Positions 7,770 through 17,181 of a DNA stretch of 64,000 nucleotides are shown here, piece by piece. Both the position numbers and the translations under genes were made by a program. Numbering within the stretch: position 1 is the stretch's first letter; every line of letters begins with the position of its first letter. This stretch comes from Dyella sp. ASV24 (GTDB lineage Bacteria; Pseudomonadota; Gammaproteobacteria; Xanthomonadales; Rhodanobacteraceae). Location: positions 21,495-85,494 of the forward strand of contig NZ_JAELTQ010000006.1 in assembly GCF_016428905.1 (NCBI RefSeq). The letters run 5' to 3'. The notes beneath the pieces were generated by a model. The model was not told the DNA's origin. It did no database searches and worked only from the letters and a program-made list of their open reading frames with translations.

Positions 7770-10700
7770 TCACAGGTCGACGCCGATACCTGCACCGACC
7801 GTGGTCATGCCTGCCGTCGCGGCACCACCGAAGTTGATGTGCACCTTGTCGCCTACAGACGTTGCGTAGCCGACTGCCACTGCGGACTTACCACCTTGGT
7901 AGCCCACACCAGCTGCGAGGCGGCCGTTGCCCGTTGCGCTGGCAGATGCGGCTCCCATCTGCGACATGGCGGTGGCCATCGCTCCACTGCGGTTCACTTG
8001 GATCTTCATGTCACGGAATCGGTCGTCAACCGAGCGCGCAAACGTGTTCAGTCCGGACTGCAGATTTGTCATCTGCTGGTTCGTGTAGCCGTTAGCGGTG
8101 TTGATGGCCTGCTGCACCGCTGCGTCCACCTGGCCGACGTTCGCGGCATCTGTCGTCGCGGTACCGGCGGCAACGTTTGTGATCGCGCGCTCGGCGCCAG
8201 AGGCACCTACAGAGACGGTGTTGGCGCGATTGGCGACAGACCCACTGCCGACCGCCACGGCATTCTGTGCGTCGACCGTTGCGCCCTCGCCCACAGCCAC
8301 CGAGTGATCGGCGTTGACCGTCGTGTTAGCACCGACCGCAACGGAGTGGTCCGCCACGGCCTTGATCTGAGCATTGCTCCCCACGGCGGTGGAGTAGTCA
8401 GCTGCAACATTAGCCTCACTTCCTACGGCGGTATCGCCATTGCCCGCGGCGAAGCTTGAAGAACCAAGAGCCGTGGCGTTCATGCCATTCGCGGAAGAAC
8501 TTCCACCGACAGCTACCGCGTTCGTATTCGGCTGAGTCTTTGCCGGAGTTCCGGTATCTCCAATCGACGAACCAGCGGCGAGCGAGCTCTCCATCGCACC
8601 CAGGCGGTTGCTGTTGCGAGACAGGACGGTGTCGATGGCGGACAGAGCGTCGGCAACGTTGTTGTATGTCTGACCTTGCAAGCGATAGCTCGGAGGGACA
8701 AAGGTGCCGAACCCAATGGATGCTCCGCCGCCAAGCCATTCACCGATGCTGCTGAGGCTGTAGCCCGCCGTCTGCTGCACCGACAAGAGTTGGCCAAGGT
8801 TCACGGCGTCTGTCGTGGCGGTACCAGCGGCTACGTTGCCAATGACGGTGCCGACCTTTCCGCCCAGCTCGACTCGCCCCTTTCCCGCGTCCGTGTACCC
8901 AACGCCGAGCGTGGACCCGGATCCCACCATGCTCGCTACAGCATCAAGCTGTGAGCGATTCACTGCATCGCTCGGTGCTTGTCCATCTGCAACGTTTGTC
9001 AGACGGACGGACGTCCCCACGTTGCCAAACGAAATGGCGGAGTGCGACGCATCGGCGTACTGAACCGTATTTGCTGCCGCCTGACGGACCTGACCGACGT
9101 TGGCCACGTCGGTGTCGTCCATGCCGGCGGCGACATGTGTGATTCGTGTGTCCGCACCAGCATGTGTGGCGTCGAAGACGCTACCAACCGAATCAAACTG
9201 GAGCGAGCTGCTCTGCAGGCTGCTGAGATCCCGGACCACACCCGCGATTGATGTCTGCGTAGCGGCCAAGTTGATATTGGTCGCATGGAGCTGCGAGCCA
9301 TTCACGGCATCTGTGCTCGATGACGTCACGGCGCCGGACGCGACGCCCGTGACCGTTCGGTCGCCCGCTGTCCCAGCGACGCTCACGACGGCACCGTCGA
9401 TTCCTGCGCCAACTGTAATAGGCTCCCCAGCAGCGGACTGCCGGACAATGCCGATACCCGAACCAGCAAGCTGCGTGTTGATTGCCGACACATCTGCTTC
9501 GACGTGGGAGACGCGGCCCGAAAGCGACGACAGTCCGCTCGCCTGAGTGCTGATGGCGTCCGCATTGGTGGTGAGCGCCGCGTCTACCTTGCCCAGCGCT
9601 TCGCCAACAGACGACGCAGCTGCTCCCTGAATGGTGTACGAGGGGCCACTTAGCGTCCCGTCCGCTCTGACCGCTGCGCCGCCACCGAGGACGGTGGCAA
9701 TCGACGCAGCCGAGTTGTAGGCCTGCCCGCCGTTGATTGCGTCCGTGCTTCCGGAGCTAAAGGCGCCTGCCGCGATACCGGTGAGGACGCGTGCCCCGGC
9801 GCTGCCGGAGAAATCAACGCTTGTTCCATCTGTGGCTGACCCGACTGTCAGGTTGGCACCCGGTGCGCGCTGCTGGACCAGGCCAACCGACGTTCCGTCG
9901 AGCTTGCCGTTGATTGTCGCGAGGTCAGATTGCAACCGGCCGATGTCACCCTTGTTAGCGGTGAGGCTCGAGTCAAGCGCCGACAGCGACGACCCGACAT
10001 CGTGGTAACCGGTGCCTTGCACGGTGTAGGTCGGTGCGGAGAGCGTGGCGTTGGCATCGACAGTAGCTCCGCCGCCGAGCGCTGCTGCTAGGTCGCTCGC
10101 GTTGCCTTGCAATGACCTAACGGTCTGGCCGAGTTCGCTCACGCGAGCGCCCATGCCGGTTATGCTCGTCGCTTGGCCAGCAATCGCGGCTGCGTTTGCG
10201 GTGTTCGCCTCGTCGAGAGCCCCCAGCGCGGAACCCACGTCACCATGCGGTGTCCCGCCTATCGAATAGCTAGGCGCGAAAATCGTGCCATCCGGCTTGA
10301 CCGCTGCGCCACCGCCAATGACGGTCGCAAGCGACGTAAGAGAGCCATAGATCTGGCCGCCGTTTACCCCGTCAACGCTATTGGCTGCCAGCGCGCCCGC
10401 TGCGACATTCGTAAGGCGGCTGCCCATAGGACCCGCGAGCGTGACCGTCGCCCGGGTTGCATCGTCGTAATGCACGGCGTTGGGATCGCTCACGTTGGCC
10501 AGCGCAGTCTGCAGCTGATGCAGATTCACCGCGTCGTACTGCCCCGTGCCGTCGGAGACGTTGATCAAGCGGCGCTGCATATCCTTGTTGCCGAAAGACA
10601 CGACGGAGCTTTCCCCTCCGTCGCTCGAGCCACCGCCTATGGCCACTCCGCCGCCGGCCGCAGTGGCTTGGCCACCGATTGCGACACCACCTCCGGCGCC

Positions 10701-12707
10701 AGAAGCCTGAGCACCAAGCGCTACGCCCTGCCAACCCGTGTGGGCCTGGTATCCAATTGAGACGCCACCGTCGCCGCCTGGCTCAACGTAGGTGCCCTGC
10801 CCGACCATGATCGCCTTATTCGCGTTCACCCCGAAGCCCGCCCTCTGGCCTACAGCAACATTCAAGTCACCGATCATGTTGCCGCCGGCAACAGAGCCCA
10901 CTAACACACTGTTGTTGCTGGTGGCGTTCGTTGCAGCGCCGTTGCCAATGACAACAGCGCTGTCGAAGGTGCCCCGCGCGCCGGCATTGGTACCAAGCAA
11001 CTGGCTCTGGTTCGCTGATGTCCCTTGGCCCGCCTGGTAGCCGATCACGTCGCTGAGACTCAGCGTTGTCGCACCCATCGCCACTTGGTAGCCGACGAGA
11101 GTTGAATCGACGACCTTCGCCGCTCCGTTGCCGGCGTTCGTTCCCAGCGCTGTAATTCCGCCGCTACTTCCCCAGGGGTCCTGCATCGTGGTGGCACCAG
11201 CAAGCACGCCACTACCGATGGCAGTGTTGTTGCCACCCAGCAACTTTGAGTACGCCTTCTGGCCAACAATGGTGTTGTTATCCGCAAACGGATCAATGGA
11301 AATATTGTCGCCAATGGCGACGTTCTGCTTGGACCCTGCACCCTCCGTCCCAATCGCGACATTGGTGCCAATGGCGAGGTTCGATTCGCCGGTAACAGCG
11401 CCCCATCCCACAACCGTGTTGTTGTTCCCAGTGGTATTGCCGCCCGGGCGGATTGTCGTCGCACCAGAGCACACGGCGAAATTGAATCCAGCACTGAAGT
11501 TGCCGAGTGGCCCGCAGTAACCCGCGATCACGTTCCAGCCGTACTGGGTAAACCCGGGATTCGCAGCGATAGCAGCATTCATCTGCGCGACGTTCACCGC
11601 GTCAGTGTCCTGCTTGCCCGCAGCGACATGAATCAACTGACGGTCCTGCATAGACGAGCCGATGGAGACTACGTTGTTGCGGCCGTCATCGTTAGACCAG
11701 GCTCCGATGGCGGTGCTCTGATAGCCCGACGTAGATGCCTGGTAACCCAGCGCGCCCGACTGGTAGCCCGAAGCCTGTGCGTTCATGCCGAACGCGTTTG
11801 ATCCGTTTGTGCCTGCCTTTGCGCCCGCGCCGACCGCAGTTCCATCAGTGGCACCGTCACCGGTTGCCGCGTTGTAGCCGATGACGGTGGCATTCGATCC
11901 GTTCGATACCCTGGCGTTCCCGCCGATGAGAACCGAGTAGCTCGCGGTGCCGTACAGCCCGGCGCTCGACCCGATGACGACGCTGTTCGTGAACTGGCCC
12001 ATCTGCCCAGCATTGAGACCAATCAGCTGGGACAGAGACACGTTCGACGCCACGCCCGCCCCCGAGCCAATGATCTGGCTGGACGAGATGTTTGGCGCTC
12101 CGGAGCCTGCCTGGAACCCGATGACAGTGCTTGCGCTAACGCTCTGGGCGTTGTTCGCTGCATTCGAGCCGATGATGTCGGAGATCTGGACGTTCTTTGC
12201 CTGATAGCCAGCGCGGACGCCGACGGCGACGTTATAGCTGCCGCCGGTACTCCCGTTCAGTGCTTCCCACCCGAGAGCGGTTGAGTAGCCAGCAAGACCC
12301 GAACTCAGGACCCCGTTGCCAAGGCCGGTATTGGCGAACCCTTGGACGTTGATGTTGTTACCGACGAGCACGTTCCAGTCGGCCGTGGTGCTGCCAGAAT
12401 TCACCAGGGAGCTGATGTTCTGCCCAAGCAGGATGTTATTGCTGCCGGAGGCAGTCAGCGTGCCGCCGATGAGCGTGTTGTTGGTCCCATCGGTGCCGGA
12501 CGCCTGGACCACCACCGATGCGTTGCTGCAGAGGGCGAAGTTGAATGTACCGCCGACGTCCGCGCACTGTCCGAGCGTCACATTGCCATTGGCATCTGGC
12601 ACGCCCGCGCCTGCCACAGTTCCAGTGTCCACCGTCCCTCCTTGTGCCATCGCGTTGATGGCAAGAAGAACGGACACGGCGAGAATCGATCGAGCGAAAG
12701 TGTGCAT
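7770..12707 (-). CDS. Trimeric autotransporter adhesin (YadA/Hia family)
   Basis: A 1645-residue surface adhesin. The chosen ATG gives a signal peptide (MHTFARSILAVSVLLAINAM), although its ribosome binding site is weak. The first roughly 700 residues are YadA-type head repeats with recurrent AxG and AVG-type steps. Neck motifs follow (DAVNVAQM, DAVNLHQL, TDAVNGSQL and similar), then a long stalk with repeated GGGA(A/T)V, PSYxIQG and SSVGEALGKVD-like units. The last 70 or so residues form the YadA anchor that makes the trimeric outer-membrane pore. A coiled-coil stretch with AINTANGYTNQQM precedes the anchor. The likely role is host or surface attachment, or cell-cell contact helping mating. 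The Sel1-repeat gene lies just upstream. Confidence 0.95.
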   Translation of the reverse strand: MHTFARSILAVSVLLAINAMAQGGTVDTGTVAGAGVPDANGNVTLGQCADVGGTFNFALCSNASVVVQASGTDGTNNTLIGGTLTASGSNNILLGQNISSLVNSGSTTADWNVLVGNNINVQGFANTGLGNGVLSSGLAGYSTALGWEALNGSTGGSYNVAVGVRAGYQAKNVQISDIIGSNAANNAQSVSASTVIGFQAGSGAPNISSSQIIGSGAGVASNVSLSQLIGLNAGQMGQFTNSVVIGSSAGLYGTASYSVLIGGNARVSNGSNATVIGYNAATGDGATDGTAVGAGAKAGTNGSNAFGMNAQASGYQSGALGYQASTSGYQSTAIGAWSNDDGRNNVVSIGSSMQDRQLIHVAAGKQDTDAVNVAQMNAAIAANPGFTQYGWNVIAGYCGPLGNFSAGFNFAVCSGATTIRPGGNTTGNNNTVVGWGAVTGESNLAIGTNVAIGTEGAGSKQNVAIGDNISIDPFADNNTIVGQKAYSKLLGGNNTAIGSGVLAGATTMQDPWGSSGGITALGTNAGNGAAKVVDSTLVGYQVAMGATTLSLSDVIGYQAGQGTSANQSQLLGTNAGARGTFDSAVVIGNGAATNATSNNSVLVGSVAGGNMIGDLNVAVGQRAGFGVNANKAIMVGQGTYVEPGGDGGVSIGYQAHTGWQGVALGAQASGAGGGVAIGGQATAAGGGVAIGGGSSDGGESSVVSFGNKDMQRRLINVSDGTGQYDAVNLHQLQTALANVSDPNAVHYDDATRATVTLAGPMGSRLTNVAAGALAANSVDGVNGGQIYGSLTSLATVIGGGAAVKPDGTIFAPSYSIGGTPHGDVGSALGALDEANTANAAAIAGQATSITGMGARVSELGQTVRSLQGNASDLAAALGGGATVDANATLSAPTYTVQGTGYHDVGSSLSALDSSLTANKGDIGRLQSDLATINGKLDGTSVGLVQQRAPGANLTVGSATDGTSVDFSGSAGARVLTGIAAGAFSSGSTDAINGGQAYNSAASIATVLGGGAAVRADGTLSGPSYTIQGAAASSVGEALGKVDAALTTNADAISTQASGLSSLSGRVSHVEADVSAINTQLAGSGIGIVRQSAAGEPITVGAGIDGAVVSVAGTAGDRTVTGVASGAVTSSSTDAVNGSQLHATNINLAATQTSIAGVVRDLSSLQSSSLQFDSVGSVFDATHAGADTRITHVAAGMDDTDVANVGQVRQAAANTVQYADASHSAISFGNVGTSVRLTNVADGQAPSDAVNRSQLDAVASMVGSGSTLGVGYTDAGKGRVELGGKVGTVIGNVAAGTATTDAVNLGQLLSVQQTAGYSLSSIGEWLGGGASIGFGTFVPPSYRLQGQTYNNVADALSAIDTVLSRNSNRLGAMESSLAAGSSIGDTGTPAKTQPNTNAVAVGGSSSANGMNATALGSSSFAAGNGDTAVGSEANVAADYSTAVGSNAQIKAVADHSVAVGANTTVNADHSVAVGEGATVDAQNAVAVGSGSVANRANTVSVGASGAERAITNVAAGTATTDAANVGQVDAAVQQAINTANGYTNQQMTNLQSGLNTFARSVDDRFRDMKIQVNRSGAMATAMSQMGAASASATGNGRLAAGVGYQGGKSAVAVGYATSVGDKVHINFGGAATAGMTTVGAGIGVDL

Positions 12708-12730
12708 CGGAGGGGCTTCAAGTAGGTGGG

Positions 12731-13828
12731 TTAGAGCTGGGCGCGCAGGCGTTGCAGGGCTGCGCGGGCCTTCCCGCTGCCGAGTTCTGCGGCTCGCTTG
12801 TTCCATCGCGTGGCCTTGGCCAAGTCGACAGCCTGGCCGGCCATGCCGTACTCGTAGAGGGTGGCCAAGTTCTCCGCGGCCACGGCGTTTCCGTCCTTCG
12901 CGGATGTTTCGAGCAGCGCGATGCCAAGACGGGCGTCCTGCGGAACGCCCGTACCGTTGAGGTACATCGCGGCGAGGTTCGCGCGCGCACTGCTGTCGCC
13001 CATCGACGCCGCCTGCCGCATGAAGGTGACGGCGCCGTCGTAGTCGCCCATCGCCACGGCCGCGAGGCCGCGCTGATTGAGGTCTGCCGCGTTGGGCGGG
13101 GTCGGTGCGGCCTTTTGCGTGAGGCGGGCTACTTCGGCTTCCAGCTGTGCGATGCGCGCGTCTTTCGCAAGCAGCTGCTGGGACACGCTGTCCGAGGCGG
13201 CCGTCGGTGCTACCGCGGTGGGTTGGACCGTGGGAACCACCACCGGCGCGCGCAGCGGGTCGGCGTGTTGTGGCAGCTCGTAGCGAATCGGGGTGGCGCT
13301 GCTCACCGCCGCTGGCGTCGGTGCCAGTGCTTCGGGTGTAGGGCCCTCGGGCTGCAGTCGATTCAGTGCTTCGCGTGCACCCAGGTGGCCCTGAACGGCG
13401 GCAAGCGAGAACAGCCTGATGGCTTCCTGCTGGTGGCCTTTCCTTTCCACCTCACGCGAGGCCAGCCAGTAGGCGGCCGCCGCGTCACCGCCGTCGGCGG
13501 CCACCCGAACGAGCGCCTCTCCCCGGCGGACGTCCAGCGGCAGGCCTTGGCCAGAGGCATAGAGGTACCCAAGGTGCCAGCATGCCGCTGAGTCGCCATC
13601 GGACACGTAGGGGGCGAGCAATTCCTCGGCGCGGTGAGCATGGAGCTTTGCCGACGCGGGATCAGTGCCCTGCGCCATAGCCTCCCGCGCTTCAGCCAGG
13701 CCCTCTTGGCGCGGGGAACCCGCCGAGATCGGTGGGACTGCGGCGTCCGCTTCGTTGAGGAAAGCGCTTGCACGCGCGAAGCCCGGCAACGACAGAGTGA
13801 TTGCCAAGGCGAGCAGTGTTTTCCGCAT
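12731..13828 (-). CDS. Secreted Sel1/TPR-repeat protein
   Basis: A 365-residue protein with an N-terminal signal peptide (MRKTLLALAITLSLPGFARA). Two blocks of Sel1-type repeats occur at about 65-160 and 250-360, with motifs such as LGYLYASGQGLPLD and LAAMYLNGTGVPQD. They are separated by a proline-rich linker and a coiled-coil-like KDARIAQLEAEVARL stretch. Such periplasmic repeat proteins act as scaffolds. The gene is immediately upstream of the adhesin with 23 bp between them, so a role in adhesin secretion or assembly is a reasonable guess. No enzymatic motif is present. Confidence 0.8.
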   Translation of the reverse strand: MRKTLLALAITLSLPGFARASAFLNEADAAVPPISAGSPRQEGLAEAREAMAQGTDPASAKLHAHRAEELLAPYVSDGDSAACWHLGYLYASGQGLPLDVRRGEALVRVAADGGDAAAAYWLASREVERKGHQQEAIRLFSLAAVQGHLGAREALNRLQPEGPTPEALAPTPAAVSSATPIRYELPQHADPLRAPVVVPTVQPTAVAPTAASDSVSQQLLAKDARIAQLEAEVARLTQKAAPTPPNAADLNQRGLAAVAMGDYDGAVTFMRQAASMGDSSARANLAAMYLNGTGVPQDARLGIALLETSAKDGNAVAAENLATLYEYGMAGQAVDLAKATRWNKRAAELGSGKARAALQRLRAQL

Positions 13829-13889
13829 GGGATAGCCGTGCCGAGTGGAGATTCGGCAAGGCTAGGGGTCCCGTCCTCGTCTGGAGGGC

Positions 13890-13920
13890 GGAAACACCTG
13901 CATCTTCGGGCTGGGTTTCC
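13890..13920. repeat. Dispersed palindromic element copy b (upstream of the Sel1 gene)
   Basis: GGAAAC, 19 bases, GTTTCC. GGAGGG and CCCTCC extend the pairing outside. It lies 62 bp upstream of the Sel1-repeat gene start, in the gap after the restriction endonuclease gene. Confidence 0.6.
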
Positions 13921-13948
13921 CCCTCCGTCCAGTCAAGACCCGTGGTCT

Positions 13949-14899
13949 TCAGAACACCCGATCGATCACCCAGTCGACCAGGCCGAATTCCACGACACGG
14001 TCAGCAACACCGGTACCGTCCATGATGGTGACGCCATCCTCCTCCGTCCCGGCGAACTGTCCTTTCAGCGAATGGAATACCAGGAACAGCCGCGAGTATG
14101 CGAGCCACTCTCGGCTGCGCTGGATGTACTCCTCAATCTCACTTGCGCTCGTCTGTGTCTTCACCTGCACGATTGCCTTCTCGCCGGTGAGTGGCATTTC
14201 GAGATCGAGATCCTTGTCGCGCTGAGTCTTTCCGATGTGGCCCACACGACGCCAGCCAGCTCGGGCGAACATCATGTCCACCAGCACCTCGAAGTCGATC
14301 GGGTTCAACCGCTGGATGAGAGGAATGAGCGCTTCGCGCAGTTCATGGCGCGCGACAGCCACCCTCTCCACGTCCTCCGCTCGCTCCCCATTGATCCGGC
14401 CGAGCAGACGCGAACTTCCCTCGATGGAGCAGCTCGTGCCGCGGTAGCCCGTGACCTTCGTGACATAGCCAGGTAGGTTGGATTTGCCGAGGCGCACGCC
14501 GGCGGCGTCGACGCTACGCCAACCGCCTTTGATCCGACGGAAGGTCGACAGGTCTTCTGCGTCTCCAGGCGAATACGGCTCCGGCTCACCGGGCTCGAGG
14601 AACCCCCAGCACAGATCCTCCCCAACGAACGTTACCCAGAGGATGTCGCCAGGATCAGTCCAGAACCGACGAATCTCATTGGCGTCGGTCGTTCCCCTAC
14701 CCTTGCTCTTTCGTGCCGCCTGCCACGCCGCCGCCAAGTCGTCCCAGCGACCTTCGCGGCACATGGCCATGGACTCCGGATCCGCCGTCTCGAACCCGAA
14801 GCGGATGATGCCCTCCTTTCGGCAACCCGCCTCCCACTTCCCTCCCGATCCAAGCTTGATAAAGCGAATTTCTCGCGGCCTGACCGGGAAGATGCTCAT
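13949..14899 (-). CDS. Mrr-like restriction endonuclease with an N-terminal sensor-like domain
   Basis: The product has 316 residues. The C-terminal third shows the Mrr/PD-(D/E)xK pattern: LNPIDFEVLVDMMFARAGW (helix), then DKDLDLEMPLTGEKAIVQVK with the catalytic Asp and the QxK pair. The N-terminal half contains DPGDILWVTFVGEDLCWGF, a beta-rich layout reminiscent of PUA/EVE-like modified-base readers, though I cannot assign it firmly. Together these suggest a modification-dependent (type IV) nuclease acting on incoming DNA. The ATG at 14899 has GGAGT six bases upstream. No partner methyltransferase lies beside it; the C5 methyltransferase is 47 kb away. Confidence 0.72.
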   Translation of the reverse strand: MSIFPVRPREIRFIKLGSGGKWEAGCRKEGIIRFGFETADPESMAMCREGRWDDLAAAWQAARKSKGRGTTDANEIRRFWTDPGDILWVTFVGEDLCWGFLEPGEPEPYSPGDAEDLSTFRRIKGGWRSVDAAGVRLGKSNLPGYVTKVTGYRGTSCSIEGSSRLLGRINGERAEDVERVAVARHELREALIPLIQRLNPIDFEVLVDMMFARAGWRRVGHIGKTQRDKDLDLEMPLTGEKAIVQVKTQTSASEIEEYIQRSREWLAYSRLFLVFHSLKGQFAGTEEDGVTIMDGTGVADRVVEFGLVDWVIDRVF

Positions 14900-14953
14900 G
14901 GGTTACTCCGATGGTGGAGCCCCTTTCTGCCAGCCAACGCCCCTCCGGCGCAA

Positions 14954-16966
14954 CTAGTCGCCTGGCTGGCTGGACACTGACCGCCCGGAGAAGTAGTCCC
15001 AGTGCGGCATCACCGACTCGATCAGCTCCACCGTCAGGGGCACACCGAAGAGCATGGTCTGGTCCGCGCCGGACTGGGTACTGGACTCGGAGCCCAGATC
15101 GCCGGTGCCCCGCTGCTGGAGATCCATTTCGGCCAGCTTGAAGCCGTCGGTCGTGGACAGCACGGCATCCAGGCGGTCACGCGTCTTTGCCGAGATTGGG
15201 CCAGGGCACCACAGGTGGCAATGCCCCTCCCCACCGTTGCGCGCCACGCGGCCGCGCAGCTGATGGAGCGTCGTCACGCCGTACCGGTCCGGATGCACCA
15301 CCACGATGTCGAACAGGTTGGCCACCGAAATGCCCACCTCGACGACGGTTGTCGTCAGCAGTATCTGCGCCCGGCCATCGCGAATGTCATCGATCGCTGC
15401 CGCTTTGACTTCATTGAGATCCTCACCCGTCATCGCACGGACGCGACCAGGGTACTTAGCCTCCCAGCGGGGCAGAGCCTTCTCGATGCTGTGCCTGTCA
15501 TCGATGCCGCCGGCCTGTGGCGTCTTCTTCCCCCTGTCCTTTCGCGCACCCTTGAGAGCGCCGTCGTCAGTGGACTCGCGCTTTGGATAGATGACCATCA
15601 CCGGTCGCCCTGCATTGATAGCGCCGGCCACCTGCCGGAACATCTCCGCGCCATCGCCTTCCCAAAGGTACGTGTGGATCGTCTTGGGCGCGTGAGTCTC
15701 ACGCATCGGGAACACCGCAACCTTGCCGAACTGGATCAACGCCTGCGTCCGAGGAATGCAGGTCGCGGACATTTCCAGGAGGTGCGTGTTGGCGGCGACG
15801 TAATGCTCGCGCTGGGCGCGGGACCATCGCTGCTGCTCGTCAACGACCACCAAGTCGAACTGGCCAAGCTCTCGGGTAAGCACGGCGCTGGTTCCCACGA
15901 CGACCATTGCTGTGCTCGCATGCGTGTCGTCGTGGTTGTCGGCGACCAGGCAAGACGTGATGTCGGGATAGAGACGCGCGAACTCCTCCGCGAGCTGCAC
16001 GGCCAGCGGATATGTCGGGGCCATGATGATCGTGCGGGCGCCAACATCGGCAAGCGCAGCTGCAAGAACGAGGGCGACCCAGGATTTCCCGGTACCGACA
16101 TCCGCAGCGAGGATCGCGCGCATCGCCACGGGCTCTGCCAGCTTCGCTGCAATACCCTTCACCGCCGCGCGCTGATCGTTCGTCAGCGGATGTGGTAGCT
16201 GGGCTACGCGGCGACCAAGAGAGCGCACCGTGTGCGCAGTGGCACGGCGCGACTGGTGTCCAGAGTGCTTGCGATGAATGGCAGCCAGCGCCGCCAACTC
16301 CATGTAGGCGCGGCGAGCGTGCTCACCGGACGCTGCACTCGAGGGTCGGTGCGTCTCCCAGATCAGCCCTTCGATCGTCCAGTCCGGACAGCCAACAGAG
16401 GTGAGCAAGTCTGAAATGGGTGCGATGGGTTCAAGCTGACTGATGACGTGCTGCGTGGCGCGCGGCACGTTCGGGCGCAGGTAGCCGGCGACTACCGCGC
16501 GCACTCGCTCTCGCGTATCGCCGCCCTTTCGGCCCGGATACGTTGGCCGCGCATGACCTCGCCAGTGGGCATCCACGATCTCTTTGCATGTCAGGTGGAG
16601 TCCACCTTGCCAGGGCTTCGCGACCACGAGCATCAACAGCTCAACGCCTTCCGTGATGCCCTTGCCGAGTTCTGGATCTTCCCCGTAAAGCGTGACCGTG
16701 TAGCGGCTTCCCGTCTCGTCGACGATCTTGAAGCGCACGCGATCAATGCCGCCGCTGCACCGCGTCGGTGAATCAACGGCGACAACCTCGACCGCTGTAG
16801 GCACGCCATGCTCCAATGACTCAACGGTCCGGTACGGTGCTGCAAAATCATCGTATCCAACAGGCAAGAGCAAGGGAATCTGCGAAGGCCGCTCGACGCC
16901 AAACGCCTGCAGCGCAGCGATGGCCGCACTATCCGCATTGGGCTTAGATGCAGTCGCGCTGTCCAT
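14954..16966 (-). CDS. RecG-like ATP-dependent DNA helicase
   Basis: A 670-residue superfamily 2 helicase resembling RecG, which remodels stalled forks and branched DNA. An N-terminal OB/wedge-like region precedes Walker A (AADVGTGKSWVAL), motif II as DEQQ and motif III as SATCIPRT. Motif V/VI is TTTVVEVGISVAN, then LHQLRGRVARNG, and a RecG-style QQRGTGDLGSESSTQSG follows. The ATG at 16966 overlaps the stop of the small upstream gene (TAATG). An in-frame GTG at 17011 has no ribosome binding site. It is similar in length to cellular RecG but divergent, so it is probably an element-encoded version for plasmid replication or recombination. Confidence 0.88.
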   Translation of the reverse strand: MDSATASKPNADSAAIAALQAFGVERPSQIPLLLPVGYDDFAAPYRTVESLEHGVPTAVEVVAVDSPTRCSGGIDRVRFKIVDETGSRYTVTLYGEDPELGKGITEGVELLMLVVAKPWQGGLHLTCKEIVDAHWRGHARPTYPGRKGGDTRERVRAVVAGYLRPNVPRATQHVISQLEPIAPISDLLTSVGCPDWTIEGLIWETHRPSSAASGEHARRAYMELAALAAIHRKHSGHQSRRATAHTVRSLGRRVAQLPHPLTNDQRAAVKGIAAKLAEPVAMRAILAADVGTGKSWVALVLAAALADVGARTIIMAPTYPLAVQLAEEFARLYPDITSCLVADNHDDTHASTAMVVVGTSAVLTRELGQFDLVVVDEQQRWSRAQREHYVAANTHLLEMSATCIPRTQALIQFGKVAVFPMRETHAPKTIHTYLWEGDGAEMFRQVAGAINAGRPVMVIYPKRESTDDGALKGARKDRGKKTPQAGGIDDRHSIEKALPRWEAKYPGRVRAMTGEDLNEVKAAAIDDIRDGRAQILLTTTVVEVGISVANLFDIVVVHPDRYGVTTLHQLRGRVARNGGEGHCHLWCPGPISAKTRDRLDAVLSTTDGFKLAEMDLQQRGTGDLGSESSTQSGADQTMLFGVPLTVELIESVMPHWDYFSGRSVSSQPGD

Positions 16967-17127
16967 TACTGGCGCTTCTCGTCCTGTGGCGCGGGCGATT
17001 TGGATTGCCACGGTGCAACTGCGCCATGTGTGCGCCGATTGACTTCACGGCGCGCGAACCCGAGCAGCATGCCAATGCCGAAGATAATCAGCAGTGCCAC
17101 CACGACTACAGAGAATAGGAATGACAT
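16966..17127 (-). CDS. Small single-pass membrane protein (53 aa)
   Basis: The sequence begins MSFLFSVVVVALLIIFGIGM, one hydrophobic helix, followed by a basic and proline-containing cytosolic tail ending in DEKRQ. Its stop shares bases with the start of the RecG-like gene (TAATG), which supports it being translated. The upstream SSB terminator suggests this gene begins the recG-like unit. I do not recognise the family. Confidence 0.6.
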   Translation of the reverse strand: MSFLFSVVVVALLIIFGIGMLLGFARREVNRRTHGAVAPWQSKSPAPQDEKRQ

Positions 17128-17142
17128 AAGGACTCACGCATG

Positions 17143-17171
17143 AAAAAGGTGCGGGCCGCGAAGCCCACACC
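17143..17171 (-). terminator. Rho-independent terminator after ssb
   Basis: On the minus strand GGTGTGGG pairs with CCCGCACC (one mismatch) around CTTCGCGG and is followed by TTTTT. It lies just after the ssb stop at 17182. Confidence 0.8.
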
Positions 17172-17181
17172 TAATGGATTG

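Noticed and set aside
7759..7773. CTGTGA-AAA-TCACAG as a CRP-type operator
   Set aside because: The half-sites are three, not six, bases apart and overlap the adhesin stop codon; a short terminator hairpin is as likely.
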